DNA from: Nephrocerus scutellatus
Taxonomy: Eukaryota > Arthropoda > Insecta > Diptera > Pipunculidae
Reading direction: 5' to 3'
DNA length: 64,000 nucleotides
Assembly: GCA_947095585.1 (NCBI GenBank)
Contig: OX352762.1
Location: 25,458,669 to 25,522,668, forward strand
This document shows, one piece after another, positions 1 to 9,374 of this stretch. Numbering within the stretch: the first letter of the stretch is position 1; every line of letters starts with the position of its first letter. The notes beneath the pieces are model-generated. The model was not told the origin of the DNA and searched no databases. It saw nothing but the letters and a program-made list of their open reading frames with translations. A program made the translations under genes and the position numbers.

Positions 1-1
1 C

Positions 2-409
2 ACCGACAAGAACTCTGCATCTGACCAAGGCACCTCTAATACAGAAAGCTCGGTTCAAAACACCACTGAGCCAGCTAGTCTGAGCGGCTCCGACCCAGCG
101 ACAGCGGTACAAAAGGCCGCCTCTTCGGTCACCAGCTCTTCCGGGCAGGTTGACCACAGCGGGTCCGGAACCGTAACATCCAAGCTGGTAGCACGACCAG
201 CCTCATCCTCCAGCAAGGCTTACAAGCAAACTGGTGCAATCCCTCCCAGAATGGGTAAAAAAGCAGCAAGAGCTGCGCTTACCCCCAGGAGTAGGATAGA
301 CAACGGTAGACCAACGGGTCAACCGAGCCAGACTGCCTGCCGCAGGGGTAAGGGCCCCAAAAAAGCTGTGCTAATAAGGCAGGCCCTTTCTCAGAAGGAG
401 GAAGGTTGA
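2..409 (+). CDS. LINE ORF1, C-terminal part (partial)
   Basis: An open frame runs from the window edge to TGA at 407-409. The product is rich in Ser, Thr, Ala and Pro, with a basic tail (KKAARAALTPRSR, then RRGKGPKKAV). This fits the low-complexity C-terminal part of a LINE nucleic-acid-binding ORF1 protein. Any CCHC knuckles would lie upstream of the window. Its stop falls inside the region where the ORF2 frame is already open (352-409), so the two ORFs overlap with ORF2 in the -1 frame. Role assigned from position and composition only. Confidence 0.6.
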   Translation, partial: TDKNSASDQGTSNTESSVQNTTEPASLSGSDPATAVQKAASSVTSSSGQVDHSGSGTVTSKLVARPASSSSKAYKQTGAIPPRMGKKAARAALTPRSRIDNGRPTGQPSQTACRRGKGPKKAVLIRQALSQKEEG

Positions 410-3400
410 GCACCATAAAGGTGCTACAGGCGAATCTGCATCATGCTAAGGGGGCGTCCGCTACACTTAGCAAGAGATTCGTCGAGGAGAACATAGCCCT
501 TGGCCTCTTACAGGAGCCTTGGGCTATTAGCGGACAGGTGAAGGGTCTAAAGGACGGGAAAGGTAAGTTGATAGTAAAATGTGGGGAGGCAGTTCCAAGA
601 GCGGCCTGCCTTATTAGATCTAATATTAACTTCCTTCCCATTCCAGAATTTATAACTAGGGACCTGGTAGCCGTTCTGGTGGAGGTTCCGACCGAGAGGG
701 GAAAACACAACATTGTATGTGCCTCGGCATACTTCCCAGGGGATGAAGATACCATTCCGCCTAAAGAGGTACAAGATATTATCACGTACTGCAAAGATCG
801 AAACATCCAGTACATCATAGGATGCGATGCCAACGCGCACCATGAGGTATGGGGAAGCAGCGGTATCAATAGAAGGGGTGAGTGTCTTTTAGACTATCTT
901 ATTAGCAATAATGTAGATATCATAAACAAGGGCTCAAAACCAACCTTCGTAAATGCGATTCGCGAAGAGGTACTAGATCTCACACTCGCGAGTCCTTTTA
1001 TCTCAAACTCCATTTCTAACTGGCATGTGTCCGACGAGGCATCGCTGTCAGACCACCTACACATCAGGTTTGATATTCCAGGCCCGTTGGAGCATGCCTC
1101 TACCAGATATGATCCTAAGTCTACCGACTGGAATCTTTATCGAGGAATAGTTCTCTCCAAATTAGATTTGCTTGTCTCACCAATTGACTCAATAGAGGTA
1201 CTAGACGAGGCAGCTCACCAAGTTAATGATTTACTGCTTACTTCCTACCATGACAGTTGTGTCGTCAAGGCTAATCTTTGTAAACGCAAGGTTCCGTGGT
1301 GGAACGACACACTGGCCAAGCTCAGGAGGAAAGTAAGAAAACTCTTCAACTCTGCTAAACGCACGAAGAGCTGGGACGAATATAAGTCCGCCCTTACAGA
1401 GTATAACTCTGAATTAAGACGATCTAAGCGGGCCACGTGGAGGAAGTGCTGCGAAAATATCGCTGAACTGCCTGCAGCTGCGAGAATCCACAAGGCACTC
1501 GTTAAAGATCAGACAAATACTGTGGGTCTGTTGAAAAAGTATGACGGTACCTACACGATGGACCGGGAAGACACACTGAAAACACTTCTAAATGTTCATT
1601 TCCCCGGCTCGTACAACAGTGTACCACACACAAACTCGAACACGATTGACCGAAGGGTTAGCATCGCTAGTAGAACCAATAGTTTATCTGGTAAGATATT
1701 TGCCTCAGATAAGGTTAGATGGGCAGTAGGCTCCTTCAAACCATTCAAAGCCCCTGGGGGGGATGGCATCTTTCCCGCTCTTCTACAGAAGGCGATCGAT
1801 GCTATCCTTCCAATCTTAATTTTATTATTTAGAGCAAGCTACAACTGGGGGTACATCCCGATCGCCTGGAGACAGGTAAACGTGATTTTTATCCCCAAAC
1901 CAGGCAATAGGCCTAGCGAGCTACCTAAATCATACAGACCTATCAGTCTAACATCGTTTGTCCTGAAAATCATGGAGAGACTCATCGATGTTCATATTAG
2001 AGGCAGACTAGAGATATCTGCTCCTCTGCACTCAAGCCAGTATGCATACAGAAAAGGCAAAAGCACAGAAGGTGCCCTCCACTATCTGGTTAAAAAGATA
2101 GAAGGAACTTTTAGATCCAAGGAGGTTGCTTTGTGTGCATTTCTGGACATTGAAGGCGCCTTCGATAACACTGGCTATGACTCTATAGAGAGAGCTATTA
2201 GTCATAAGGGCATCGAAACCTCGACCAATCAATGGATTAGGGCTATGCTCGAGAGTCGAGATATCACATCTTCCTCAGGAGGAGTGTCAGTGTCTGTGAC
2301 CGCAGTCAAGGGATGCCCCCAAGGAGGTGTCCTCTCTCCCCTTCTGTGGTCAATGGTCATAGACGATCTCTTGGCCAATCTACACAGATTAGGCTACACT
2401 GCCATAGGCTACGCTGACGACCTGGCAATCATAATAAGAGGCAAACACTGCAAGACTATCTCTGCTGTCATGCAATGTGCGCTTTTAACAGTTTTAGACT
2501 GGTGCAGCAGGGAAGGGTTATCCATCAATCCTTGCAAGACGGTTCTAGTGCCTTTTACTAAAAGAATATTGATTGACTTAAATCCAATCATCATTAAAGG
2601 CACCACTCTTACGTATTCCAGCGAGGTCAAATACCTCGGAGTTATCCTTGACAAAAGACTTAACTGGAATGCTCATATTAAGTCTGCTACTAAACGCGCT
2701 ACAAGGGCCCTATGGGCCTGCAGGAGACTTTACGGCAGTACTTGGGGCCTCAATCCTAAGATGATACATTGGATTTACACGTTGATGGTGAGACCCATAA
2801 TCTCGTATGCGGCCATAATATGGTGGCCCAAGGCACTCGAGCGTAAAACGGCAAACGAGCTTCAGAAGCTCCAAAGGATTGCCTGTTTAGGTATTACAGG
2901 TGCTATGCGTACCTGCCCAACGACAGCATTAGAAGCTATCGTAGGTCTTTCACCCCTTCAGGCATTCATTAGGAAGACGGCCGCTAGATGCGCTATTAAG
3001 CTGCAACTAGAATTTAAGTATAAACCAGGCGACCTTGTGGGACACCTGAGTATTCTCAACTCAATTCCCGAAAGAGACATGTTCTGCACAATACCGGACG
3101 TTATGGTCAGGGAGTACTGTTTCGGAAGGTTATTTGAAGTTGAGATCTCAGACCGCGCAAGCTGGTCAAACGGTGCTCCGACACTAGACAATAATGGACT
3201 GGTGTGGTTCACTGACGGATCTAAGATGGAATCGGGAGTCGGAGCCGGTGTCTATGGACCTAATACAAGGGTCTCGATACCAATGGGAGACAGTCCAACG
3301 GTCTTCCAAGCCGAACTCCATGCCATAGAGATCTGTGCCAGGTTAAACCTTAGCAAAGGCGTTAAAGGCGTTAGAATATATATTTATTCAGACAGTCAGG

Positions 3401-4023
3401 CAGCAATTAAAGCTCTATCGTCCAACTCGATGGACTCTTTAACAGTAAAAAGCTGCTACGAAGCGTTGCAATCTCTGGCCAGACACAACAGGGTTAAGCT
3501 CGGTTGGGTACCAGGTCATCGAGGCATCGCAGGCAACGAAGCCGCAGATGAACTAGCTAGAGCAGGTTCGGAGGCTGCATTCATAGGACCTGAACCTTTT
3601 TGTGGCGTCAACTGGTGTGCCGCCACGAAGGTAATAAATAGTTGGGAGGGCGAACTTCGTCTGGCTCATTGGGTTAACACCCCAGGGCTTAGGCAATCCA
3701 AACAACTGATCAGACCCTATACATATAAAGAAATCCTTAACTTAGACAAAGGTAGCATTAGGAAACTAGCCGGTTTTCTTACAGGCCACTGTGGCCTTAG
3801 ATATCATCTTAACAAAATAGGTGTGGGCTCTCAAACAGAATGCAGATTCTGTGCAGAGGATGAGGAGTCATCCGAACATGTTCTCTGCGATTGCCCAGCA
3901 CTTATTTGGTTAAGGAAACGCATCTTCCATAAGGAAATATGCTCAACAGTGGAGTTGAAGAACTCTGCTACTAAGGATATATTATCTTTCATCAGGAAGG
4001 TAGTATGTCTATTAGACAACTAA
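406..4023 (+). CDS. LOA-like LINE ORF2: endonuclease, reverse transcriptase, RNase H
   Basis: About 1205 codons without a stop. The AP-type endonuclease is N-terminal (LQANLHHAKGAS at the start, CDANAHH, later LSDHLHIRF). The reverse transcriptase shows SYRPISLTSF, LDIEGAFDNT, CPQGGVLSPLLW and the catalytic GYADDLA, with aspartates near residues 671-672. RNase H has all four acidic positions: TDGSK (about D937), QAELHAIE (E970), YSDSQAA (D996) and NEAADELA (D1048). A CRFC...EHVLCDC zinc motif follows. The protein would nick the target and reverse-transcribe element RNA. The frame has no ATG before about residue 383, so the TTG at 406 is only the formal start. Translation probably depends on frameshifting or reinitiation from ORF1. 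Confidence 0.88.
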   Translation: MSTIKVLQANLHHAKGASATLSKRFVEENIALGLLQEPWAISGQVKGLKDGKGKLIVKCGEAVPRAACLIRSNINFLPIPEFITRDLVAVLVEVPTERGKHNIVCASAYFPGDEDTIPPKEVQDIITYCKDRNIQYIIGCDANAHHEVWGSSGINRRGECLLDYLISNNVDIINKGSKPTFVNAIREEVLDLTLASPFISNSISNWHVSDEASLSDHLHIRFDIPGPLEHASTRYDPKSTDWNLYRGIVLSKLDLLVSPIDSIEVLDEAAHQVNDLLLTSYHDSCVVKANLCKRKVPWWNDTLAKLRRKVRKLFNSAKRTKSWDEYKSALTEYNSELRRSKRATWRKCCENIAELPAAARIHKALVKDQTNTVGLLKKYDGTYTMDREDTLKTLLNVHFPGSYNSVPHTNSNTIDRRVSIASRTNSLSGKIFASDKVRWAVGSFKPFKAPGGDGIFPALLQKAIDAILPILILLFRASYNWGYIPIAWRQVNVIFIPKPGNRPSELPKSYRPISLTSFVLKIMERLIDVHIRGRLEISAPLHSSQYAYRKGKSTEGALHYLVKKIEGTFRSKEVALCAFLDIEGAFDNTGYDSIERAISHKGIETSTNQWIRAMLESRDITSSSGGVSVSVTAVKGCPQGGVLSPLLWSMVIDDLLANLHRLGYTAIGYADDLAIIIRGKHCKTISAVMQCALLTVLDWCSREGLSINPCKTVLVPFTKRILIDLNPIIIKGTTLTYSSEVKYLGVILDKRLNWNAHIKSATKRATRALWACRRLYGSTWGLNPKMIHWIYTLMVRPIISYAAIIWWPKALERKTANELQKLQRIACLGITGAMRTCPTTALEAIVGLSPLQAFIRKTAARCAIKLQLEFKYKPGDLVGHLSILNSIPERDMFCTIPDVMVREYCFGRLFEVEISDRASWSNGAPTLDNNGLVWFTDGSKMESGVGAGVYGPNTRVSIPMGDSPTVFQAELHAIEICARLNLSKGVKGVRIYIYSDSQAAIKALSSNSMDSLTVKSCYEALQSLARHNRVKLGWVPGHRGIAGNEAADELARAGSEAAFIGPEPFCGVNWCAATKVINSWEGELRLAHWVNTPGLRQSKQLIRPYTYKEILNLDKGSIRKLAGFLTGHCGLRYHLNKIGVGSQTECRFCAEDEESSEHVLCDCPALIWLRKRIFHKEICSTVELKNSATKDILSFIRKVVCLLDN

Positions 4024-4429
4024 TGCCCTATCGATACAATAGATCTTTCAGGTCGCGGTGTCAGTCACTTGGACTAGGGTCTACACAAAAAAATAAAAAA
4101 AAAAAAAAAAAAAAAATATTTTAAACCAATAAAAGTAAAAGTAGCAGCCGTGTGTGAGAACGCGAAGCGCTAAACGCTTTGGAAAAAAAGGAGACAGCAC
4201 AATCAGCAAACCAGTAGACAGCACAAGAGAAGAAGTGCCACTTGTCAAGCAAATTCCTTTAGCAAGCATGCCGGGCGATAACATGCTGCAGAAGCTTGCA
4301 TTCAAGAAGAACTTTGAAGTTAGAATGAGCACCAAGAAGAAATTTAATTTGGAAAGAAACTGCATTGGCCAAAAAAAGGCTATCTTTTCAGGCAGCGCTT
4401 AGGGCACTGGATGTATTCCACATCATGTC

Positions 4430-5051
4430 AAGACAGGTGGAGAAGTGCAGAGTAAAGCTAAACAGACTTTGTAAAGATAACAAGGTATGTCTTTACTGGT
4501 TACCGTGATATACTAGCATAAAAGACAATGAAGCAGGGGATAGCCTCGCGAATAAAGGGGCAATAACCCCGCTGGTAGTGCCAGAACCATTTTGTGGCAC
4601 AGGTTACCGCATAATGCGGCAAATAGATAGAGCAGTCGTTGCTGTAAGAAAGGAAAATGCAAAATAAATGCTGGAGAGCTATAACTTAAATACGTCTTGC
4701 TTAATATTGAAACTAAGCAGAAGTATTGTAAGAATCAATACGAGGTTCCCAACAGTATATTGCAGACAAAAGGACGCCTAAATAAATTAAGAATAGAAGA
4801 GGATGGTAGCTGCAGACCCTATGGAGAAGCGGGGGAGACCTCATGACATCTTCTCAATAAATGCGCAGAAACGATCCAACGAAGAAGGGATCATATTGGA
4901 AACCACTCAATATCGGAATCTGCGCAACATGGAGAGGAAGCTGTAGAGATGGGCTTGTACTGTTTTTTAAGCACAGGTCAGGGAGAAGCGCAATAGATCC
5001 GTACAGACAGCATGCACCTCCTTTCTAATCATCATCATCATCATCATCACG
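4430..5051 (+). mobile_element. Degenerate 3' end of a second RNase H-bearing LINE
   Basis: Broken frames encode an RNase H C-terminal end: CLYWLP, then NEAGDSLANKG, then VVPEPFCGTGY. These parallel VKLGWVPGH, NEAADELA and PEPFCGVNW of the preceding LINE. Downstream pieces (RIEEDGSC, LLNKCAET) resemble the C-terminal zinc region. Several stops interrupt it. It ends in a (TCA)n tail at 5028-5050, a simple-repeat tail rather than poly(A). It is an older relative of the LINE on its left, not the same copy. Confidence 0.6.
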
Positions 5052-5539
5052 GAAATTTTAATCGAACATTATTAGAATCAATTTGGATTACAATTAAAGA
5101 AAAATTGTGTCCTTTGAGAGTGCGTTTGTGAATATATTTTATGACCTTAACTGTTGAACAAAGCTCGACATTATTCTGTGCTTTATATTTACATGTCAAA
5201 AATGGATTGTAAGGGACAATGAAACGATTATCAATAGAAACATTTAGGATGTGTTTTATTCCATTAATCGGTTTCTTTGCAGGATAATTTGAAAATTACG
5301 TTGTGCATTTACCATCAACCATGCAAATACATTATGGATTTACAAGATCTGTACATGGCCCATGTGTTCTTTATGACCATATATTTGCGGATGTGTATTT
5401 TTGAGAACTTTAGCTGAAATAATTTTTTTAATGGTTGCTACATTCGGGTGGGCCTGCATATTATAATATAGATGTACCTTTATTCTCCACTAAATTATCT
5501 AATATTCATTGTAAGCTGTAGATCATACAAATGCGGAAA
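5052..5539. other. AT-rich stretch, nothing recognised
   Basis: Between the LINE tail and the minus-strand RT relic I see no reading frame, terminal repeats or structured RNA that I can support. It may be the 3' untranslated part of the minus-strand relic. Confidence 0.4.
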
Positions 5540-6012
5540 TACAGAGTCATCCACATATTTAATTATTTTCCGGCTAAAGAAGAAATCTTTGAATTGTTTG
5601 GTACGTCTGAAGATAGGACTAATCTTAGACACGTGAGCTGGAGTTGAGGCACAGGTATTGCGGTTGGATTGGAGGATGGATGGGATGCATCTGGAAATTT
5701 CTTTTGAATACCGCTCGCGGAAAAAGTGTTAAAAGAGTGACAGACAGGAACCATTCTTACGATATTCAAACTATTTGATTATTTTCGCAATAGGTTCGTC
5801 ACCAATAAGTATTATCAATAAGTGAGATCACCTGACGAGACAATATAGTTGTATTCCAGTTTAGAGCTAATATTTGCCAAATAAAAAGTAGCGAGTTCTG
5901 AGGTAGTGAAGTACATCTTGCTCTTTTTGAGGAAACCTAAACACTTCGCAGCATTCTTAGCGATGGCGAATATGTGGTCGTTCCAACGAAGATTGTTGTT
6001 TTCGCACATACC
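5540..6012 (-). pseudogene. Relic of L2/Daphne-like LINE reverse transcriptase, C-terminal end
   Basis: Reading the minus strand from 6009 gives LRWNDHIFAIAKNAAKCLGF, then YFTTSELATFYLANI and SKLEYN. This is the usual thumb/post-RT pattern of L2, Daphne or CR1-type elements (HI..IAK.A...LGFL, YFT...L...Y, LEY). A shifted frame near 5600-5540 continues with RRTKQFKDFFFSRKI, matching the typical C-terminal RT tail. Frameshifts and stops show it is dead. The clade name is an estimate. Confidence 0.5.
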
Positions 6013-6086
6013 GAATATTACGAGTTCTTCAGTTTCTTTGATGCATAGATAAAGACTGGTGGTTTAAATAAGCCCCGTTAGATATA

Positions 6087-6247
6087 ACGTGTTTTTTTAA
6101 GAGGTTGCCGATTTTTTTTTTGAATAAAACACATATAAAATTATGAAATGACCAAAATTTTTTTTTATTTGGTAGATAATTTTTTGGCATTTAACATTTA
6201 AACACAATTTCTGGCATATGGCTACCACGACTATTTTTCACAAATGT

Positions 6248-6294
<47 letters not shown>

Positions 6295-6402
6295 GATTTG
6301 CCAAACAATACTGAGTAGAAATGCCACTTTGAGCTGTCAAAACAACTGTCATAAAATAAAACGACATCTATCGGAAAACAAACCTCCCAAAAAAACACCC
6401 TT
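6087..6402 (+). mobile_element. MITE family M, copy 1 (Tc1/mariner-like)
   Basis: A 316-bp non-coding element flanked by TA on both sides. Its terminal inverted repeats are imperfect: GTGTTTTTTTAAGAGGTT on the left and, read in reverse complement, GTGTTTTTTTGGGAGGTT on the right. A T-run of about 40 nt lies near the middle. Two further copies occur at 28985-29286 (inverted) and 29295-29610. The TA target supports a Tc1/mariner origin. No transposase is present. Confidence 0.8.
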
Positions 6403-6991
6403 TATAACAGAAGAGAGTATTTGGGTTTTAGAAGCATTGTGTAATCCCCACTTTGTTATGATGTCAAAGTCAGAACTTAACGTGCTTATCACACTGTTAC
6501 GGAATGATAAATCGCAATGTACATACTCGTTTAAAAATAGGAACTAAATTAGAATTTAGAATTGGATACTTTTAGGCTATAAGATTAACTAGATTCTTTT
6601 CAATATAACCGACTATAAATTTTAATCATTATGTACTGGTATGTAGTCAAACCGGTTTGTCCCATTTGTGTAGTTACATGATTGCACATAGAGTTTATTT
6701 TTGGAAGATGACTTATCACATATGAGTATGGTTATTTGTAAATAAGGGAAGTTACTACAATTTTCTGGTCTTTTCTCGATATTTCTGTCTATAAGATTGG
6801 AAGTTTCTGGAAACTTTTCAATGAGTATTTATAGTACGACGTTGCCGCACGTGTTCATTAGTTATTTGGAATTTAACCAGAGCAGTCGAAGAGTACTTGC
6901 AAATAGAATAGTAGTGAAATACAAGTGTTATTGTAATAAGTGTTTTTGTGTACATTTAAAGCTATCACCTATATAAATAGTTACTTGTGTT
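6403..6991. other. Intergenic DNA with the heat-shock-type promoter
   Basis: Apart from the HSE/TATA/initiator cluster at 6797-6862 this stretch has no supported gene. A second TATA-like string (CTATATAAATAG) occurs at about 6969-6980. Confidence 0.4.
6797..6862 (+). promoter_or_regulatory. Heat-shock-type core promoter: HSE, TATA box, initiator
   Basis: Three perfect contiguous alternating nGAAn/nTTCn pentamers lie at 6799-6813, followed by an imperfect fourth (to 6818). A TATTTATA box lies near 6826-6833 and an initiator-like TTCATTAG near 6855-6862, about 30 bp downstream. HSE, TATA at about -30 and initiator are the arrangement of fly hsp promoters. The next ~130 bp is A-rich like an hsp 5' leader. 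No hsp coding sequence follows; a repeat element begins at about 6992. Confidence 0.5.
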
Positions 6992-7880
6992 ATTAATTTC
7001 CCTATATTAACTTCGCGTGCCCGTGTGTTTGTTTGTTTGTGGGTTTGTTTGTGGGTTTGTCGTGAAATTTTGCGATAAATTTTTAATCCACTTCCCAAAG
7101 TCCTATTTTATTGAAATTTTGCACACATGCAGATCTCCAATGACAACACTATCTATTAAAATTTGGGGCCCATCGGGCCTCAGGGTCGGGGGGCTCCCAT
7201 ACAAATATTTTACAAAATTTTACTCGATTCTCTTCAAATTTTATACACATGTGTATCTCTGATATACAACACTTTTTGTGAACATTTTGGAGACCCAGGG
7301 TCCGGGTTCGTGGGGCCCCATCACTTTTTTTAAAAAAATTAACCTGATTTTCTTCAAATTTATTACACATGTGTATCTCCGATAGACAACACTTTTTGTA
7401 AAAAGATTTGGAGACCACGGGACCCGGGGTCGTGGGGCCCCAAAATTTAAAAAAAAAAAATTAACCCGATTTTCTTCAAATTTTATATACGTATGTATCT
7501 CCGATGAAAAACACTTTTTGTAAAAAATTTGGGTCATTGGGCCCTAAAAAACTTTTTAAAAAATTAACCCGATTTGTTTTTAATTTTATATACGTGTGTA
7601 TCTCCGATGGGCAACACTTTCTGCAAAAAAATTTGGTGGCCGGGGTCGCCAATATAATTTTTTTAATAGCTCGATTTTCTTCAAATTTTAAACACATGTG
7701 TATCACTGATGGACAAAACTTTTTGTAAATTTGTTGGAGTGATCGGGCCCTGAGACCCGTGTGGTGTCCATGTAAATTTTTTAAAAATTAGCCCGGTTTT
7801 CTTCAAATTTTAACACATACCCATCTCCTATTAGAGAATTTACATGAAAAATTTTAATTTTTATGGGTTGTTTTTTTTTA
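6992..7880 (+). mobile_element. Family H element, copy A (Helentron/DINE-like, 7 tandem units)
   Basis: The left end has CTATATTAACTTCGCGTGCC followed by a GTTT-rich tetranucleotide stretch. The right end has TAGAGAATTTACATGAAAAA. Between them about seven diverged units recur at 99-122 bp spacing, each with a CTTCAAATTTTATACACATG-like core, a CAACACTTTTTGTAAA segment and a GC-rich GGGCC/CGGGG block. No protein frame is credible. The T-rich flank and the tetranucleotide tract near the 5' end recall DINE-1/mini-me helentron derivatives. That placement is inference. Confidence 0.6.
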
Positions 7881-7984
7881 CTGTTTATTTATTAAAGTTG
7901 TAATTTATAAATTAATAAACTTGTGATGTGTTGTGTGTGCAAAATTCTTTACGAAATCGAATGCCTAAATTTCGTAACAATACG

Positions 7985-8232
7985 GTATTATTCAATTTCC
8001 ACTTGCGTGCAGAAAGCTAAGAGTGCTGTCGTTAGCGAAAGAATGAATCGGATCATTAACGAAAATAAGAGATAGTATCGACGACAAAACAAAGCCTTGG
8101 TGAACACCGGCGTTTATGCGATGAACTTTGGATTTAGTTAGAAAGGTAGTTGTGTCCAATAAAGCAGGGCCTTATCAATGCCATAGGCATTCATTTCCGA
8201 CAGAAGTGCTTAATGCCAGACTCTGTCAAATG
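7985..8232 (-). pseudogene. Relic of L2/CR1-like reverse transcriptase core
   Basis: Minus-strand frames give DRVWHKALLSKMNAYGID-like text (with shifts), then GVHQGFVLSS, IFVNDPIHSF and ANDSTLSFL. These match the RT signature FDRVWH.ALL.KL..YGI, GVPQGSVLSP and FADDSTL, with the catalytic FADD mutated to FAND. It may be the same family as the relic at 5540-6012. Family H copy B begins directly beside it. Confidence 0.5.
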
Positions 8233-8236
8233 TTTT

Positions 8237-8850
8237 TAAATTCTCTATATTAACTTCGCGTGCCCGTGGCTGGCTGTCTGGTTGGCTAGCTGGTGGGCAG
8301 AATGTTGTGATCAATTTTAAACACACTTCCTGAAGCCCGATTTTATTCAAACTTTACACTCATGTGTACTTCTCATGACAATACTTTCTATTACAATTTG
8401 GGGCCCCTCGGACTTCGGGGTCGGGGATCTCCCATACAATTTTTTTACAAAATTTACCTGATTTTCTTTAAATTGTATACGCATGTGTATCTCCGATGGA
8501 CAACACTTTCTGTAAAAATTTGGAAGTGATCTGGCCCCGAGGTCGGGGGGACACCCATACAATTTTTATAAAAAAATACCCGATTTTCTTCAAATTTTAT
8601 ACGCAGGTGTACCTCCGATGGGCAAGACTTTTTGTAAAAAAAATTTAAGAGATAATAATTGTTTACAAAATGTACCGGATTTTCTTCAAATTTTATACTC
8701 CGATCGACAACACTTTCTGCAAAAATTTGGAAGTGCTCGGGCCTCGCCTCGGAGCCCGCCGACTCCCTAACAAAATTTTTATTCAAACTGAACATTGTGT
8801 ATCCCCTATTAGAGAATTTACACGAAAAATTTTAATTTTTAAGGGTTGTT
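8237..8850 (+). mobile_element. Family H element, copy B (about 4 tandem units)
   Basis: It starts TAAATTCTCTATATTAACTT, followed by a GGCT-rich tetranucleotide tract, and ends with TAGAGAATTTACACGAAAAA. The outer 11 bp, TAAATTCTCTA and TAGAGAATTTA, are exact inverted repeats. About four internal units share the CTTCAAATTTTATACGCA-type core of copy A. The left flank is a T-run. Confidence 0.65.
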
Positions 8851-8855
8851 TTATT

Positions 8856-9150
8856 TTTTTATTTATTTCTACACTATAACAAATAAAAATTGTGAAAAAC
8901 AGAAAATTTGGTGAAAAAACATCTTCCTCTTATAAGAATTCTTCTTCTTATAAGAAAAGATAAAAAAAAACTTAAACTACTTAAAACTAATTAAACACTT
9001 AGGTAGACTTAAAAACTAGACTTGACCCCAGTCAAGTCACCAGTATTTTCTTGTATCTAAGTGCCTCTTGTGTGTAAGGTATTCTTCAGGCACGCTAGGA
9101 CAGTATCTCCAGATATCATTTCCAGCCCCATTGAGTAACAAGGCATACGG
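8856..9150 (-). mobile_element. 3' fragment of the jockey family found complete at 50923-56143
   Basis: This stretch matches the 3' UTR and last ~40 codons of the complete jockey copy (about 51170-51460): the same AAACTACTTAAAACTAATTA tract, the CCAGTATTTTCTT and TAAGTGCCT strings, and the GGCACGCTA.GACAGTATCTCC coding stretch. The product would be the ORF2 C-terminus on the minus strand. It is truncated and diverged. Confidence 0.65.
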
Positions 9151-9374
9151 GAATCAGTCTGATTCATAGAGTCAGACTGTGTATCTGCATTACAAGTTGA
9201 GAAACTGTTTAAATTAGGGCTTCTGCAAATAAGCAGTCGTGAATGTTATGCGTACGCACTTTGACTTTGAAATTAAACTACGCGTTGGAACAATTGTTAA
9301 ATTTTGCTTGGGCTTGATAAGCTACATTACTACGTACATATATGGAAAGACCGCGCTATGGAAAAAATACTGGC

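Larger units (their letters stand above)
1..4117 (+). mobile_element. LOA-like (I-group) non-LTR retrotransposon, 5' end outside the window
   Basis: The segment holds the end of ORF1, a full ORF2, a 3' UTR of about 60 bp and an A-rich tail at 4087-4116. ORF2 carries endonuclease, reverse transcriptase and RNase H in that order plus a C-terminal CCHC-like motif. Among insect LINEs, a C-terminal RNase H points to the I/LOA group rather than jockey or RTE. The LOA label comes from family resemblance and was not tested by phylogeny. The left boundary and target duplication lie outside the window. Confidence 0.85.

Noticed and set aside
406..408. TTG at 406 as the true ORF2 start
   Set aside because: It is only where an alternative-start search begins; the frame is open upstream to 352 and the mechanism is unknown.
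6218..6547. A 109-codon frame beginning with a Phe run
   Set aside because: It reads through the poly(T) core and right end of a MITE; not a gene.
7017..7728. Several 70-100 codon frames on both strands within family H units
   Set aside because: They track the tandem repeat period, overlap on opposite strands and match no protein family; they are shadows of the repeat.
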